Shown: positions 8,866 to 18,127 of the stretch, in pieces
Numbering within the stretch: the first letter of the stretch is position 1
Layout: the number at the start of each line of letters is the position of its first letter
From: Sphingobacterium sp. HMA12
GTDB taxonomy: Bacteria; Bacteroidota; Bacteroidia; Sphingobacteriales; Sphingobacteriaceae
DNA length: 64,000 bases
Direction of reading: 5' to 3'
Assembly (NCBI RefSeq): GCF_002933815.1
Contig: NZ_BEYR01000001.1
Coordinates: forward strand, 2,907,765-2,971,764
Program-made: the position numbers and the translations under genes
Notes under the pieces: generated by a model
The model's input: only the letters and a program-made list of their open reading frames with translations
The model's database searches: none
Told to the model about the DNA's origin: nothing

Positions 8866-10557
8866 ATGAAAGAATCGTATATCCTTTGGCTAGTATCATT
8901 ATGCTTTCTTTTTTCTTGTAAAAAAGTCGAAAAAGTCGTTGAAACTATCCCTGACACCAATCCCATTCGTATTGAAACACTGATTAACGACAAAGCGAAT
9001 GAGTCAACAATCACGTTTTCTGGGCGCATATTATACCTGAATGATGAAAGCATTCTTGATCATGGCTTTGTTATCGAATACCAAAACTATTACGATACAA
9101 GAATAAGAGAACTGGCCTATCCGTTAGGTCCCAAAGTAACAACGGGCAAGATTACACACAGCATCCAAACACCGAGCGAAATCCTAAATGCGAATTCCAT
9201 TAAATATTACTATTATATCAGGACAGAAAAGGGGATTTACAAAGGGGAATCGACCAGCTTATTGTTTTATTGGCACGACATCGACTATAGAGATGATATT
9301 ATCGCTTCTCCCGATGATAAAATTACCATCAATGGAAATTTTGAAAAGATAAAGGATAAATATACTCTGAATATTAATGATGATAACAATCGACAGGAAA
9401 TTCCTTTTACGCTGGGCAAAGATCTTAAAACCTTAGTCTTTCAGATGCCTGCCAATCAGACGCATGGCAACCGTGTAAGTTTTGTCCTCCAAAATAAGAT
9501 ACATCCGAGCGGACTGTATGGAAGCACGATGTTAGCAACTGTAAAAGTGATAGGCAAACTGAATGAACCGACCAACTACAATTTCATGTACAATGATAAA
9601 ATTACGTTGACCGGTCCGGGCATAGGTTCCGTTATGAAAGAACCTTTCTATATCCTATTCGGCAACCGGTCCTTTCCTTACGAACCCGAAATGAATTTGA
9701 TTCATTTGACTTATGGACAACCTGCAGACAACTATACATTGGGTTATTTCAATGGAAAAGATACCGTCATTTTTAAACAAAGGATTCAAATTAAACAGCC
9801 CCTCCCCTCTGGGCTGTACTTTAATGACGCTGAATTTCATCCGGGGAGCACAGGTAATTTCTCAGGAGTGGATTTTTCAGCATTTGGGCAACAGGATCTC
9901 ACAACCTATAAGGTAGGAAACAAAAATGCCTACGTCAGTTCTAATTGGACAGGAATACATAAACTGACTATCGGAGATCTTCCGGAAGGTGAATATGCCC
10001 TTTCGGCAAGCAGTCCGTTTTTTAAATTTACGAGCCAGGCAAAACTAAGAGTCAAAAAATTGCAAGTGACGGGTATTGAGCAAAATAAAGGCTACTATGG
10101 AAATCTTGTCAGGATCAATGGCAACTTTAGACCAAACCTCTCCTATCAGGTTAAATTGGGTGATCAAGATGCTTCGCTTGTTTCCTTACAAAATGGCCAA
10201 TTCAGTATTGTTATACCTCCTATTGCTGCCGGAACTTATCCTATTTCTATAGGCTATCATGGAAGTGAGGGGAAGGAATATATGGACAAAACAAATCTAA
10301 ACCTCGAAATCTTAGCACCGGTCTTTTCAGACTTTTACCCTAAAAAGGGTAAAGCCGGTGATCAGATCACCATCGTAGGTAAAGGGATTTATTTTGGTAT
10401 GATCTATTTTGGTGGTAGACTGGTATGGCGGGAATCAGGTGAAGAGGAAATCAAATTCACCATTCCCCGGGATATCACCTATAAAGGAAAGATAGAAATC
10501 AATCTCCTTTTTGGTGATAAATGGATAAAGGGTAAGGAAACTTTTGAATTAATTTAA
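8866..10557 (+). CDS. IPT/TIG-domain lipoprotein (paralog 1)
   Basis: Predicted lipoprotein of 563 residues with lipobox LFSC and lipidation at Cys18. The body is beta-rich and built from Ig-like repeats; the last 80 residues (from about FSDFYPKKGKAGDQITIVGKGI) are a clear IPT/TIG domain. The preceding modules resemble degenerate IPT units. It is followed after 15 nt by a similar gene, so the two are probably co-transcribed from the promoter at 8816. IPT/TIG lipoproteins in this phylum are often glycan-binding surface proteins; ligand here unknown. Shared motifs with paralog 2 include a YVRTEKGIYKGE-like segment. Confidence 0.8.
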   Translation: MKESYILWLVSLCFLFSCKKVEKVVETIPDTNPIRIETLINDKANESTITFSGRILYLNDESILDHGFVIEYQNYYDTRIRELAYPLGPKVTTGKITHSIQTPSEILNANSIKYYYYIRTEKGIYKGESTSLLFYWHDIDYRDDIIASPDDKITINGNFEKIKDKYTLNINDDNNRQEIPFTLGKDLKTLVFQMPANQTHGNRVSFVLQNKIHPSGLYGSTMLATVKVIGKLNEPTNYNFMYNDKITLTGPGIGSVMKEPFYILFGNRSFPYEPEMNLIHLTYGQPADNYTLGYFNGKDTVIFKQRIQIKQPLPSGLYFNDAEFHPGSTGNFSGVDFSAFGQQDLTTYKVGNKNAYVSSNWTGIHKLTIGDLPEGEYALSASSPFFKFTSQAKLRVKKLQVTGIEQNKGYYGNLVRINGNFRPNLSYQVKLGDQDASLVSLQNGQFSIVIPPIAAGTYPISIGYHGSEGKEYMDKTNLNLEILAPVFSDFYPKKGKAGDQITIVGKGIYFGMIYFGGRLVWRESGEEEIKFTIPRDITYKGKIEINLLFGDKWIKGKETFELI

Positions 10558-10572
10558 GATTTTAACAGAGAT

Positions 10573-12318
10573 ATGCTCCGCTTTATAAAACAGCCTAATA
10601 TATTATTTTTTCTAATGGTATCCGGTCTCGCGCTACTGACTGTTGCCTGCAAAAAGATTCAGGAGATAGAATATATTCAATCTGCCGAAGAGAAAATCGT
10701 CGTCCGGACGGGACACATGGACGAACTGAGCAAAAATAGCGTCACCCTATTCGGTCAGATAGACTCCATCGTGGATCAAAAAATCCTCAGTTATGGTTTC
10801 ATTATCAAAACTATTGATCAATACGCGATCGAACGGAAAGAACAGGAGATCGAAGTTGGTAAAAATACAACCGATCCTACGATCAAATTTACGTATCAGC
10901 CAAATGAACCATTCGATGTGGATCTTAAATATACATACTGCTTTTATGTCAGAACTGAAAAAGGATACTACAAAGGTGAATTTAATTCGTTTCAGATCGG
11001 TGGTTTTGCGATTGACCAAGTCAAAAAGGTAAAAGCGAAACCCGGCGAGGACATAGTAGTCAATGGTGATTTCAGTTTAATAGACAAAAATTACAAATTT
11101 TTCTCGTATTTCGCTGATGCCCAATCCAACGCTAGCCAAAGCCTGGAAACCTCCTATATATTGGCTCCAGATAAAAAATCTATTCGTTTTAAGGTTCCCA
11201 AAACAAACGGATTATATCATGGGCAGGAAATCAGTTTTTCTTTTAAACGCAGGGAATATCCATATGGAGACTTTTATTATAATATTGCTCAGGTCAATAT
11301 TTTGGGTCAGCTAATTCCGCCTGTTAAAACAAGTTTTACACCGATGGAAGTGATGGACATCATGGGGCTCAACCTGCCCGATTACCGCCATCCGAACGAT
11401 GATTTTAAAATTATATTGGGCGATCTACAGATTCCATTCACTAGTCAGTTACAATTTAGTCAGATAGAGAATCTAAAGGGATCACGTTTCAGGTTTGGCT
11501 ATACAAATGGTGTAGAAACGGTAATTTTCAAAGAGGAAATCACGTTTTATGCTCCAGATTTAGCGAAAATAAAGATTGAGCAGTCTTTCGTTCATCCCGG
11601 AGCGAAATGCTTGATCCAATGGCCCGGGTTCTGGGATTTCCAATCGGGAATGTACTTTGACTATACATTTGGAGATCTACCTGTAGATCCTAGGCAAACC
11701 GGAAATGAATACTTCTATTTTGAAGTCGGCAATTTAAAAGAGGGGCTCTATTCGTTTCAGTTCAAAGACAGATTTTATGATATTAGTCTACCCCAAAAGA
11801 TTAAGGTCAAGAATTTCGACTGGCTATCAAGTGATAAAATCAGCGCTTATGAGGGAGATCTGATTACCCTTTATGGAAACTTTTCAAAAGGGAATATATA
11901 TACTCTACTGGGCAGCAATAACATCTATTGGGATGCTATATGCGAAAAAGATGGAGAAGCGACTTTTACCTGGTTTCTTTCAAACTTCGGATCCAATAAG
12001 ATTAGTATAGGTTACCAAAACGCGGCAGGAGCATATACATTCACTGACAAAAAACTCGAAATCAACGCAATGGGAATCGGACTAGACAGTTTTGCCCCCT
12101 CGAGTGGGTTACCGGGCTCATTAATCCATGTGAAAGGTAAGAGCATAAAATATGCACAAAAAATCCGTTTCGGTGACTTTCAAATTGTACCTATACCGGT
12201 GAGTGCCGATGAAATTATGTTTACGGCACCGATGATGGCAGGCAAAGGAAAATTTAGAATATCAGCTGAAGCTGCAAACAAAATTTATCAATCAGATGCT
12301 TACTTTGAACTCCTGTAG
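10573..12318 (+). CDS. IPT/TIG-domain lipoprotein (paralog 2)
   Basis: Predicted lipoprotein of 581 residues, lipobox TVAC with lipidation at Cys26. It parallels the upstream protein along its length: YVRTEKGYYKGE near residue 130, a central beta-rich region, FVHPGAKC where paralog 1 has FHPGSTG, and a C-terminal IPT/TIG domain from about SFAPSSGLPGSLIHVKGKSI. Tandem duplication followed by divergence is the simplest history. Probably surface-exposed and of the same binding class; it lacks any catalytic motif that I can see. Confidence 0.8.
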   Translation: MLRFIKQPNILFFLMVSGLALLTVACKKIQEIEYIQSAEEKIVVRTGHMDELSKNSVTLFGQIDSIVDQKILSYGFIIKTIDQYAIERKEQEIEVGKNTTDPTIKFTYQPNEPFDVDLKYTYCFYVRTEKGYYKGEFNSFQIGGFAIDQVKKVKAKPGEDIVVNGDFSLIDKNYKFFSYFADAQSNASQSLETSYILAPDKKSIRFKVPKTNGLYHGQEISFSFKRREYPYGDFYYNIAQVNILGQLIPPVKTSFTPMEVMDIMGLNLPDYRHPNDDFKIILGDLQIPFTSQLQFSQIENLKGSRFRFGYTNGVETVIFKEEITFYAPDLAKIKIEQSFVHPGAKCLIQWPGFWDFQSGMYFDYTFGDLPVDPRQTGNEYFYFEVGNLKEGLYSFQFKDRFYDISLPQKIKVKNFDWLSSDKISAYEGDLITLYGNFSKGNIYTLLGSNNIYWDAICEKDGEATFTWFLSNFGSNKISIGYQNAAGAYTFTDKKLEINAMGIGLDSFAPSSGLPGSLIHVKGKSIKYAQKIRFGDFQIVPIPVSADEIMFTAPMMAGKGKFRISAEAANKIYQSDAYFELL

Positions 12319-12335
12319 CTTATGCAGTTATACAT

Positions 12336-12654
12336 TTAATAGTCAAACTCTTTATCCAGATAAAAAAACAAACCGGATGTGCTTCTGCCGACTGAACAGT
12401 TGAAATACACGGTCAAGTACCTCGGACTCTGCTTTTGGGAATTAAAGACAAGGATGTTTGCCCCCGCTGCTGCAGGATAGGCTTTGTCAACGATCAATAT
12501 CCAATTACGATGTCTAAGTACGGATATGTTATGTAAAAGCACCTTCTGCTAGCCGAATTTCGGTTTAGATCTTTTCTTTTGGTTAGCTGATGGTATACAT
12601 CCCATAACCAGAAAAGGCATATTATCACAAAAGCGTATTTACTATTTTTTTCAT
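12336..12654 (-). pseudogene. Decayed RbsD/FucU-like lipoprotein gene downstream of GH116
   Basis: The ATG at 12654-12652 overlaps the GH116 stop codon as ATGA, the usual arrangement of coupled genes. The frame breaks after nine codons. A shifted frame continues the signal (PFLVMGC, lipobox-like), meets a TAG after about 23 codons, then reads RHRNWILIVDKAYPAAAG, which resembles the RbsD/FucU-like pattern GHRNWIVIADxAYP. A further shift gives SEVLDRVFQLFSRQKHIR and a return to the first frame gives FFYLDKEFDY, both as expected for the C-terminal part of that family. At least three lesions make this a pseudogene rather than a sequencing slip. The family assignment is from memory. Confidence 0.6.
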
Positions 12655-15365
12655 GACCATCGAATATGTAGTGTATCGCCCTTTTTTAGATCTATGCTAT
12701 CTTTAAAATTGAGCACCAGACGCCCGTCGCGACGTTTCACTTTATCAAGTGATATTGGTTTGTTATTTTGTAGTACGGTAATCTGCTTGTGATCGAGCGA
12801 TAGCTGCCCGGCATCCCCCAGGTGAAATTCTTTCAGATCTAATTCACCATAATTTAATGTCAACTGACAAACACATTTTCCTTTGCTTTGTTGTTTTTGA
12901 ATGTAGGTCCCCCACCCCCTCGCCGTGGTAAAAGGTGCTTTAAAATCTGAAGCACCTATTTTAGGGGCAAAACCGATCTGACCTTTTGGACCATGATAAC
13001 TAAAACCACAGGCATTAATAAAGGTTCCGTAACTCGCCATCGCTCGTGCATAGTGGTCACTGCATTCTATTTCGTTAAAGGGATTTCTTTTTGCTGCATG
13101 ATACCGGTCGTGAATTACCCTGGTCATAACCAAGCTTTCATCGATCATCCCCTCCGCCATCATGTGCGCTGCCACCTGATGTTCAAACCCACTCATACAT
13201 TCATGAAAATAGCCAAGCTGCCAAGTCGCATTGTCGCCGTAAGCATTTTCCTCATTTTTTGGATTGGTATTCATGACCATCCCTCCTTCACCAGCCAGTG
13301 CATAAGGTCTTCCCCCAAGATGTGTCTTAATATAAGGTCCCACATCCAGCGCAAAATTATATTTCCAGAGCGCCTTTAAAGCGGATAATGTTTTCTCTCT
13401 GTTATTAATCCGCGGGATATCCACTTGAAAACACCAGGCCTGTCCATAAACCTGATCTATATGGCAGGTATTGTAGGAACCCAGCTTCCTCTTTCCCTGT
13501 ACCGCATCTGGCCGATGGATATAATATTCTCCATTAAAAAGATATTTATCCATATTTACAGCCCCTTTCCTAACGTAGTCCATACAGACCTGCCGGAATT
13601 TCTTATCACCGACCTCTTCGGCCATGCATGCCGCGGCTTGTACGGCGGCGAGGCAAAGTCCTACAATCCAAGCGATCTCTCCTTCCCACACGGCATCCAA
13701 CGTGTTTTCCATTGGTGTATCGGTCATACCGTCTCCATTCTTATCCTGATCGAGGACAAATTGAATCGCTTGTTTAAGTTTTGGCCAATTTTTTTTTAGA
13801 AAACTTTCATCACTGCTCATCTGATGATCCCGATAGAAACGGAGAATAACACCAGCCTGCCCATCGATGGCAGGTCGTTTTTCGTATTCGGCACGGAAGA
13901 TAATTGCCCCGGTTTCGGGCTGAAAACCAACACCGAGGTCTGTAACCTCCCTTAAATTACGCTCAAGATCAGGAAATATACGGCCCATGGACTGCCCGTA
14001 CTGCCACACGTGGGTGCAGGAGCCTGCGCAGGCTCCAACACCTTCCCAGCCCCAAAACCTTCCCGTAGCAAAACGCATCGTATTCGCTGTTGCTAAAGTC
14101 CCTATATTGAGAAAGGTACGGTCCATAAACCAATGGGGCAATGTCGAATCATTCCAAGTCTGTTGCCAGGCTATAGTTTCTCCTTCAAGCTGTTCCCGAT
14201 GTGTCAGATAGTAGTCCATGACTGCTGCTGCATCGCTGAATTTTGCACCGTACCAATAACCACTATGAGCATCTTTCAAATGTGCCCTTAACTGGGGATG
14301 TGGATTGTTAAAATGCCAGGAGATCGCATACGAAATCTCACTCGTGCTATTGGGTTCTATCATACGCTGAACCGAATAGGCTCCCACTTGTAAATCCGAA
14401 AAATCAACGACTGAATCGTTATGATCAGATTTCAATAAGTGCGGCGCGATGGGCCAATGCCGCACTTTAGTATGCACCTGTGCCTGCGGGTCCAAACATG
14501 TAAAGGCCATCGTACCAAAGTCTCCGTCTTGCAAAGCACTGTCAGGCACTTGTTCACAACTGTAATGTAAGACTTTTAGGTCTGCTTTATCTAAAAGGCG
14601 AGATACTTTACGAACTGTTTTAAGATCCTTACGCCCCTTAAACACAGCGTTTTCCATCCAACCCGTTAGGATTATTTCAACCGGTGTATTCACTTTGCTG
14701 CGCAATTCAAGATGAAAAGTTGTTAAAGGTAGGGAGGAATTGTCTTGATCTAACGGAATAAATGGCGAATAGGCTGTCAGCACAACTTCCACAGGGTAGT
14801 TCGTGCTGCTATATGTAACCCGACAGGTCGGATAAGTCGGTTCAAATACAACCTCATCCCAATGATTTTCCCGAAGTTCTTTGACGATTTGTTTTCCTCC
14901 AACATTAACTGATAGCGCAAAACCTTGCTCTATGCCGCGTAGGTTGTCCGCAATTGCAGGCTCGATATAAGCTGCTCCATCACGTGGGCGGACAATCACC
15001 AGCTCTTTTCCATTATTCCATTGCACATTTTTGGGTTCTATACCTTCGCGTTCACCATCGTAGGCAGTATTAAATATCTGCCATAACCACAAGCGCCCAT
15101 CGCCACCGATATAGACAGTACCTGTATGTAATCCACCCACCGGCATACCAATATAACGTAGTTCATTTTTACTCTTTCGGTAGGCAATTTTCTCGCCCCT
15201 CTGATACAGAGAGGCGAGCCATTGTTGATCTATACCCTTCTGTTCAGGGATATTGTGTAGCGGATTGTCCCAGGCAAATATTGATTTTGACCAAACGTTA
15301 AACTGACTTGCCAGTACACCAAGACCAATTAAACTTGTTTTCTTAAAAAAGCTTCTTCTATCCAT
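12651..15365 (-). CDS. GH116-family beta-glucosidase/glucosylceramidase-like protein
   Basis: Exported glycoside hydrolase of 904 residues. The start MDRRSFFKKTSLIGLG is a twin-arginine signal, so it is probably exported folded. The N-terminal half is the beta-sandwich domain of GBA2-type enzymes; the C-terminal half is the alpha/alpha toroid, with GSCTHVWQYGQ, VILRFYRD, the metal-loop-like DQDKNGDGMTD, and CHIDQVYGQAW. In the last, Asp637 aligns with the acid/base aspartate of GBA2 (MSDQCAGQW). Substrate may be a beta-glucoside or related sugar. Its stop overlaps the start of the decayed RbsD-like gene, suggesting a former two-gene sugar unit. Confidence 0.88.
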   Translation of the reverse strand: MDRRSFFKKTSLIGLGVLASQFNVWSKSIFAWDNPLHNIPEQKGIDQQWLASLYQRGEKIAYRKSKNELRYIGMPVGGLHTGTVYIGGDGRLWLWQIFNTAYDGEREGIEPKNVQWNNGKELVIVRPRDGAAYIEPAIADNLRGIEQGFALSVNVGGKQIVKELRENHWDEVVFEPTYPTCRVTYSSTNYPVEVVLTAYSPFIPLDQDNSSLPLTTFHLELRSKVNTPVEIILTGWMENAVFKGRKDLKTVRKVSRLLDKADLKVLHYSCEQVPDSALQDGDFGTMAFTCLDPQAQVHTKVRHWPIAPHLLKSDHNDSVVDFSDLQVGAYSVQRMIEPNSTSEISYAISWHFNNPHPQLRAHLKDAHSGYWYGAKFSDAAAVMDYYLTHREQLEGETIAWQQTWNDSTLPHWFMDRTFLNIGTLATANTMRFATGRFWGWEGVGACAGSCTHVWQYGQSMGRIFPDLERNLREVTDLGVGFQPETGAIIFRAEYEKRPAIDGQAGVILRFYRDHQMSSDESFLKKNWPKLKQAIQFVLDQDKNGDGMTDTPMENTLDAVWEGEIAWIVGLCLAAVQAAACMAEEVGDKKFRQVCMDYVRKGAVNMDKYLFNGEYYIHRPDAVQGKRKLGSYNTCHIDQVYGQAWCFQVDIPRINNREKTLSALKALWKYNFALDVGPYIKTHLGGRPYALAGEGGMVMNTNPKNEENAYGDNATWQLGYFHECMSGFEHQVAAHMMAEGMIDESLVMTRVIHDRYHAAKRNPFNEIECSDHYARAMASYGTFINACGFSYHGPKGQIGFAPKIGASDFKAPFTTARGWGTYIQKQQSKGKCVCQLTLNYGELDLKEFHLGDAGQLSLDHKQITVLQNNKPISLDKVKRRDGRLVLNFKDSIDLKKGDTLHIRWS

Positions 15366-16038
15366 ACGTTTTATATAAATACCAACCCCAGGTTTTGCCG
15401 AGGTAAATTTTTGTTTCTATCTATTGTATGCTGTGGAATTGGCCACTGTGTTGTCATGTATTAGGTTATCATTTACTTTGGTCCATATCGGCTTAAACGC
15501 ATATGATGAACAAAACTAAGTATTTTTGCACTATTAAATCGATCTTTCCATTATTTCAACTAAATGAATATTAAAATAGCTGATTTTCATTTCTGTGAGG
15601 GAAAAGGTACGTATACATTCCAATACAGATCACGGAAAGTATAACGTTGCAAACCATAAAAAGATAAACAGGGTGAAGCAATTTTTATCAGGATATACTT
15701 TTCACTTGCCCTATTTTGTTCCAGACGATAAAAAATCTTTTGTATTACTGGACAATTTCTGTGGGGCTGTTGTCAGGGCTACGATTTTATCCGGAAAAAG
15801 TTAATGGAAAATGGACTATTTTCCGGTGGGACTATACTTGAGTCGCTTAGTTTTAGAAGAGCTTAAGCCATTTGATTTCCTGTTATCCATTGATTGTTGG
15901 TAACAAATGCCCTAGTCATGACCCATTTGAAAATTAAGACTGGAATAGCCTAAAACGACCACGAGATAATCATTTGTGGGGAAAATATCATGAATTACAC
16001 AAAAACCCCTTAATTTTTTTTTCGTATATTATCTCACT
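15366..16038. other. Intergenic region, 673 bp, with possible promoter and gene remnant
   Basis: A TAnnTTTG match (TATTTTTG, 15521-15528) precedes an ATG at 15564 that opens only 26 codons; a second frame then runs from about 15595 to 15804. The pair looks like a short gene broken by a frameshift, but neither part resembles a family I know. The rest holds nothing I can assign. Confidence 0.35.
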
Positions 16039-16287
16039 ATGAAAATAGTAGATATAACTAAAGAGAGATTAAAGGATGCTCAAAATGATGGGTATACTGT
16101 ATTAATTACGAAGTTCAATTCAGATCCACTATATCCCACATGGATCTTTGACAAGATCGCCGATGAAAAAATAGAATTAAACAAAAAAATGCTCAACGAG
16201 AATTACCAGCTATGTTATTCTATCCGGGAAGCTATCAGTACAATTGACAAACGGCCTTTTATCGGAAAATTACAGTTGACGAATTAG
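16039..16287 (+). CDS. Hypothetical protein, 82 aa
   Basis: Small cytoplasmic protein (MKIVDITKERLKD) with charged, largely helical composition and no signal peptide. ATG start; an AT-rich tract lies just upstream. No family recognised. Isolated gene facing the AraC regulator (convergent). Amino-acid usage looks like a real protein, but there is no other support. Confidence 0.45.
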   Translation: MKIVDITKERLKDAQNDGYTVLITKFNSDPLYPTWIFDKIADEKIELNKKMLNENYQLCYSIREAISTIDKRPFIGKLQLTN

Positions 16288-16343
16288 ACTTTAGAAATAA
16301 TTGACCCAAGACAATGAACATCGTATTAATTGTATTTAAAATC

Positions 16344-17189
16344 TTATCCTGTGAGATTTTTAAAGGCAGAAATATTTGTTCCTGAATACATTTTAAAAAA
16401 TCGGCTAAAATGAGCTGGGCTCTCAAAGCCCAGCTCATAGGCCACTTCTTTCGCTGACTTATCGGTATAATGGAAGTAGCGCTTAGCTTCAAGCATAATT
16501 CTATTACGGATCAGAACGGATGGCGCCGGCTGTTTTAACAACGAAAAGACATTGCTCAAGGTCTTTGGAGACTTGTTAAGTGCAGCAGCATAAAATCTGA
16601 CCTCGTGTTCCTGTTTAAAGTTACATTCCAATAGCAATGCAAATTTTCTAACAATATCCATTTTTTCATCGGGAAACTGCTGATAGCTTTCACTTTGGAG
16701 CTTTGCAATCCTCGTTGTGTTGATAATGACCCTTTTAAGAAGTGTCCGAAGCATTTCTCCCTGAAAATTGTCCTTCACCATAAGTTCATTGGAGAAGACC
16801 TTCTCTAGATGGGACATCTCTCCAGCTGCGTCGTCATTCAATGTGATAAACATAGGATGACGGATACCATAGAATAAAAATCCTACACAGCCGACTTCAG
16901 CATCATGGTCAACGATACAGTAGAATTCCCGATTAAACTGCCAAGCGGTCAAGCTATCAGGATATTCAAATATAAAATGTTGATTGGAAACCAAAGGGAG
17001 AATACATCTGGCCGGCATTGTATAGGTAATCTCATCTATCAGCACTTTCTGTTCACCACCTTTATTGTAGATAAACGTGTTGATAGGCTGTGATCCTTGT
17101 TGACGGAGTCCTTTTCCCGAAAGCATTTTATTATCATTATGCATCACAAATCGTGCTGCTGTCGCGGTATCGTTATACTCCTTAATCAT
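16344..17189 (-). CDS. AraC-family transcriptional regulator
   Basis: Regulator of 281 residues. The N-terminal 170 residues are a cupin-like effector domain with little similarity to named ones. The C-terminal 100 residues hold the two helix-turn-helix units of AraC/XylS proteins: VRFYAAALNKSPKTLSNVF, then SAKEVAYELGFESPAHFSRFFKMYSG, the diagnostic second HTH. Transcribed in the same direction as the peroxiredoxin-like and spondin genes but downstream of them, with a 136-nt gap to the nearer one, so it may regulate them or be separate. Confidence 0.92.
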   Translation of the reverse strand: MIKEYNDTATAARFVMHNDNKMLSGKGLRQQGSQPINTFIYNKGGEQKVLIDEITYTMPARCILPLVSNQHFIFEYPDSLTAWQFNREFYCIVDHDAEVGCVGFLFYGIRHPMFITLNDDAAGEMSHLEKVFSNELMVKDNFQGEMLRTLLKRVIINTTRIAKLQSESYQQFPDEKMDIVRKFALLLECNFKQEHEVRFYAAALNKSPKTLSNVFSLLKQPAPSVLIRNRIMLEAKRYFHYTDKSAKEVAYELGFESPAHFSRFFKMYSGTNISAFKNLTG

Positions 17190-17325
17190 TTTATATTTTC
17201 CTTTCAGGTGTTCCTAACCTAAATTTAATCATTTTCTGATAAGTAACTCCCCATTTTCCCTGCTGTTTTACTCCATACTCAACCGTTATTTCGAATTTAT
17301 TCTTTTTACCAAATCCTACCTTCAC

Positions 17326-18027
17326 TTAAAGATCTTTCTTAACACTTTTCGCCACCGAAATTAAAAGATTGGAGTCCAGTCGTTGTTTAAAATCAGGATT
17401 TATATACTCGAATTTTATCATCCCCATGTTATCGACGATAAATACCGAAGGGACAGGAAGAAGAAGGTCGGTATCTTTACCACCCGTTGTGTTCGGAAGC
17501 ATCTCCCAATACCCTTTGGGAGCTTTAAACGCAATACCAACTTGTTTGGACAATGCCAGATCCGCATCAGAGAGCAGTGTATAACTCAATTTTTCTTTTC
17601 CTACAGACTGTGCTAAACCGCTAGGCGAATCGGTACTGATGGCGATCAATTGGTACCCTAATTCTTCGAGCCTGGGGAGCGCTTCCTGCAGACCAGAAAG
17701 CTGTCTGGAACAGTAAGGACACCAACCACCACGATAAAACACCAAAACGGTGGGCTTTTCAGAGAAAGCTTTATTCAAATCAAAACTCTTTCCTGAAACA
17801 TCGGATAATACTGCGCCAGGTATTTTTTCACCGTAAAGTAATGGACTTATATCTTCTGCTTTCAGCGGTATCATACCAGATATCAGTTGCATTTCTTCTT
17901 TATCTACCAAGCCAGAAGATTTCATCCCCCAACTTTTCTCCTGTGCATTCCCTCTTGCTGTCAAACAGATCGTGAAGAAAGCCACAGCCATGAACACCAC
18001 GAGTCGCTTTTTTATTAAATTATTCAT
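17326..18027 (-). CDS. Exported AhpC/TSA peroxiredoxin-like thiol protein
   Basis: 233 residues with a signal peptide (hydrophobic 10-24, cleavage near ARGNAQ). The thioredoxin-fold domain carries Cys103 and Cys106 in YRGGWCPYCSRQL, the pattern of the peroxiredoxin-like branch of AhpC/TSA proteins that keep a CxxC pair. It would act in the periplasm on peroxides or on protein thiols. Neighbours: spondin-domain lipoprotein 100 nt upstream in the same direction, AraC gene downstream. Confidence 0.85.
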   Translation of the reverse strand: MNNLIKKRLVVFMAVAFFTICLTARGNAQEKSWGMKSSGLVDKEEMQLISGMIPLKAEDISPLLYGEKIPGAVLSDVSGKSFDLNKAFSEKPTVLVFYRGGWCPYCSRQLSGLQEALPRLEELGYQLIAISTDSPSGLAQSVGKEKLSYTLLSDADLALSKQVGIAFKAPKGYWEMLPNTTGGKDTDLLLPVPSVFIVDNMGMIKFEYINPDFKQRLDSNLLISVAKSVKKDL

Positions 18028-18127
18028 TTTTACAATACTTATTTATCCTTTTGGTGACAAACAAACTTTTAAATACTTTTTGCTAGGGAGAACCCAATAG
18101 ACATTTTGTTCAGAAATTTATAATATG

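Noticed and set aside
12336..12542. 68-codon ORF as an intact gene
   Set aside because: It is a fragment of the RbsD-like pseudogene; the rest of that gene is in other frames and carries stops.
15595..15804. 69-codon plus-strand ORF
   Set aside because: GTG start with no support; may be the second part of a broken short gene, so listed only in the region entry.
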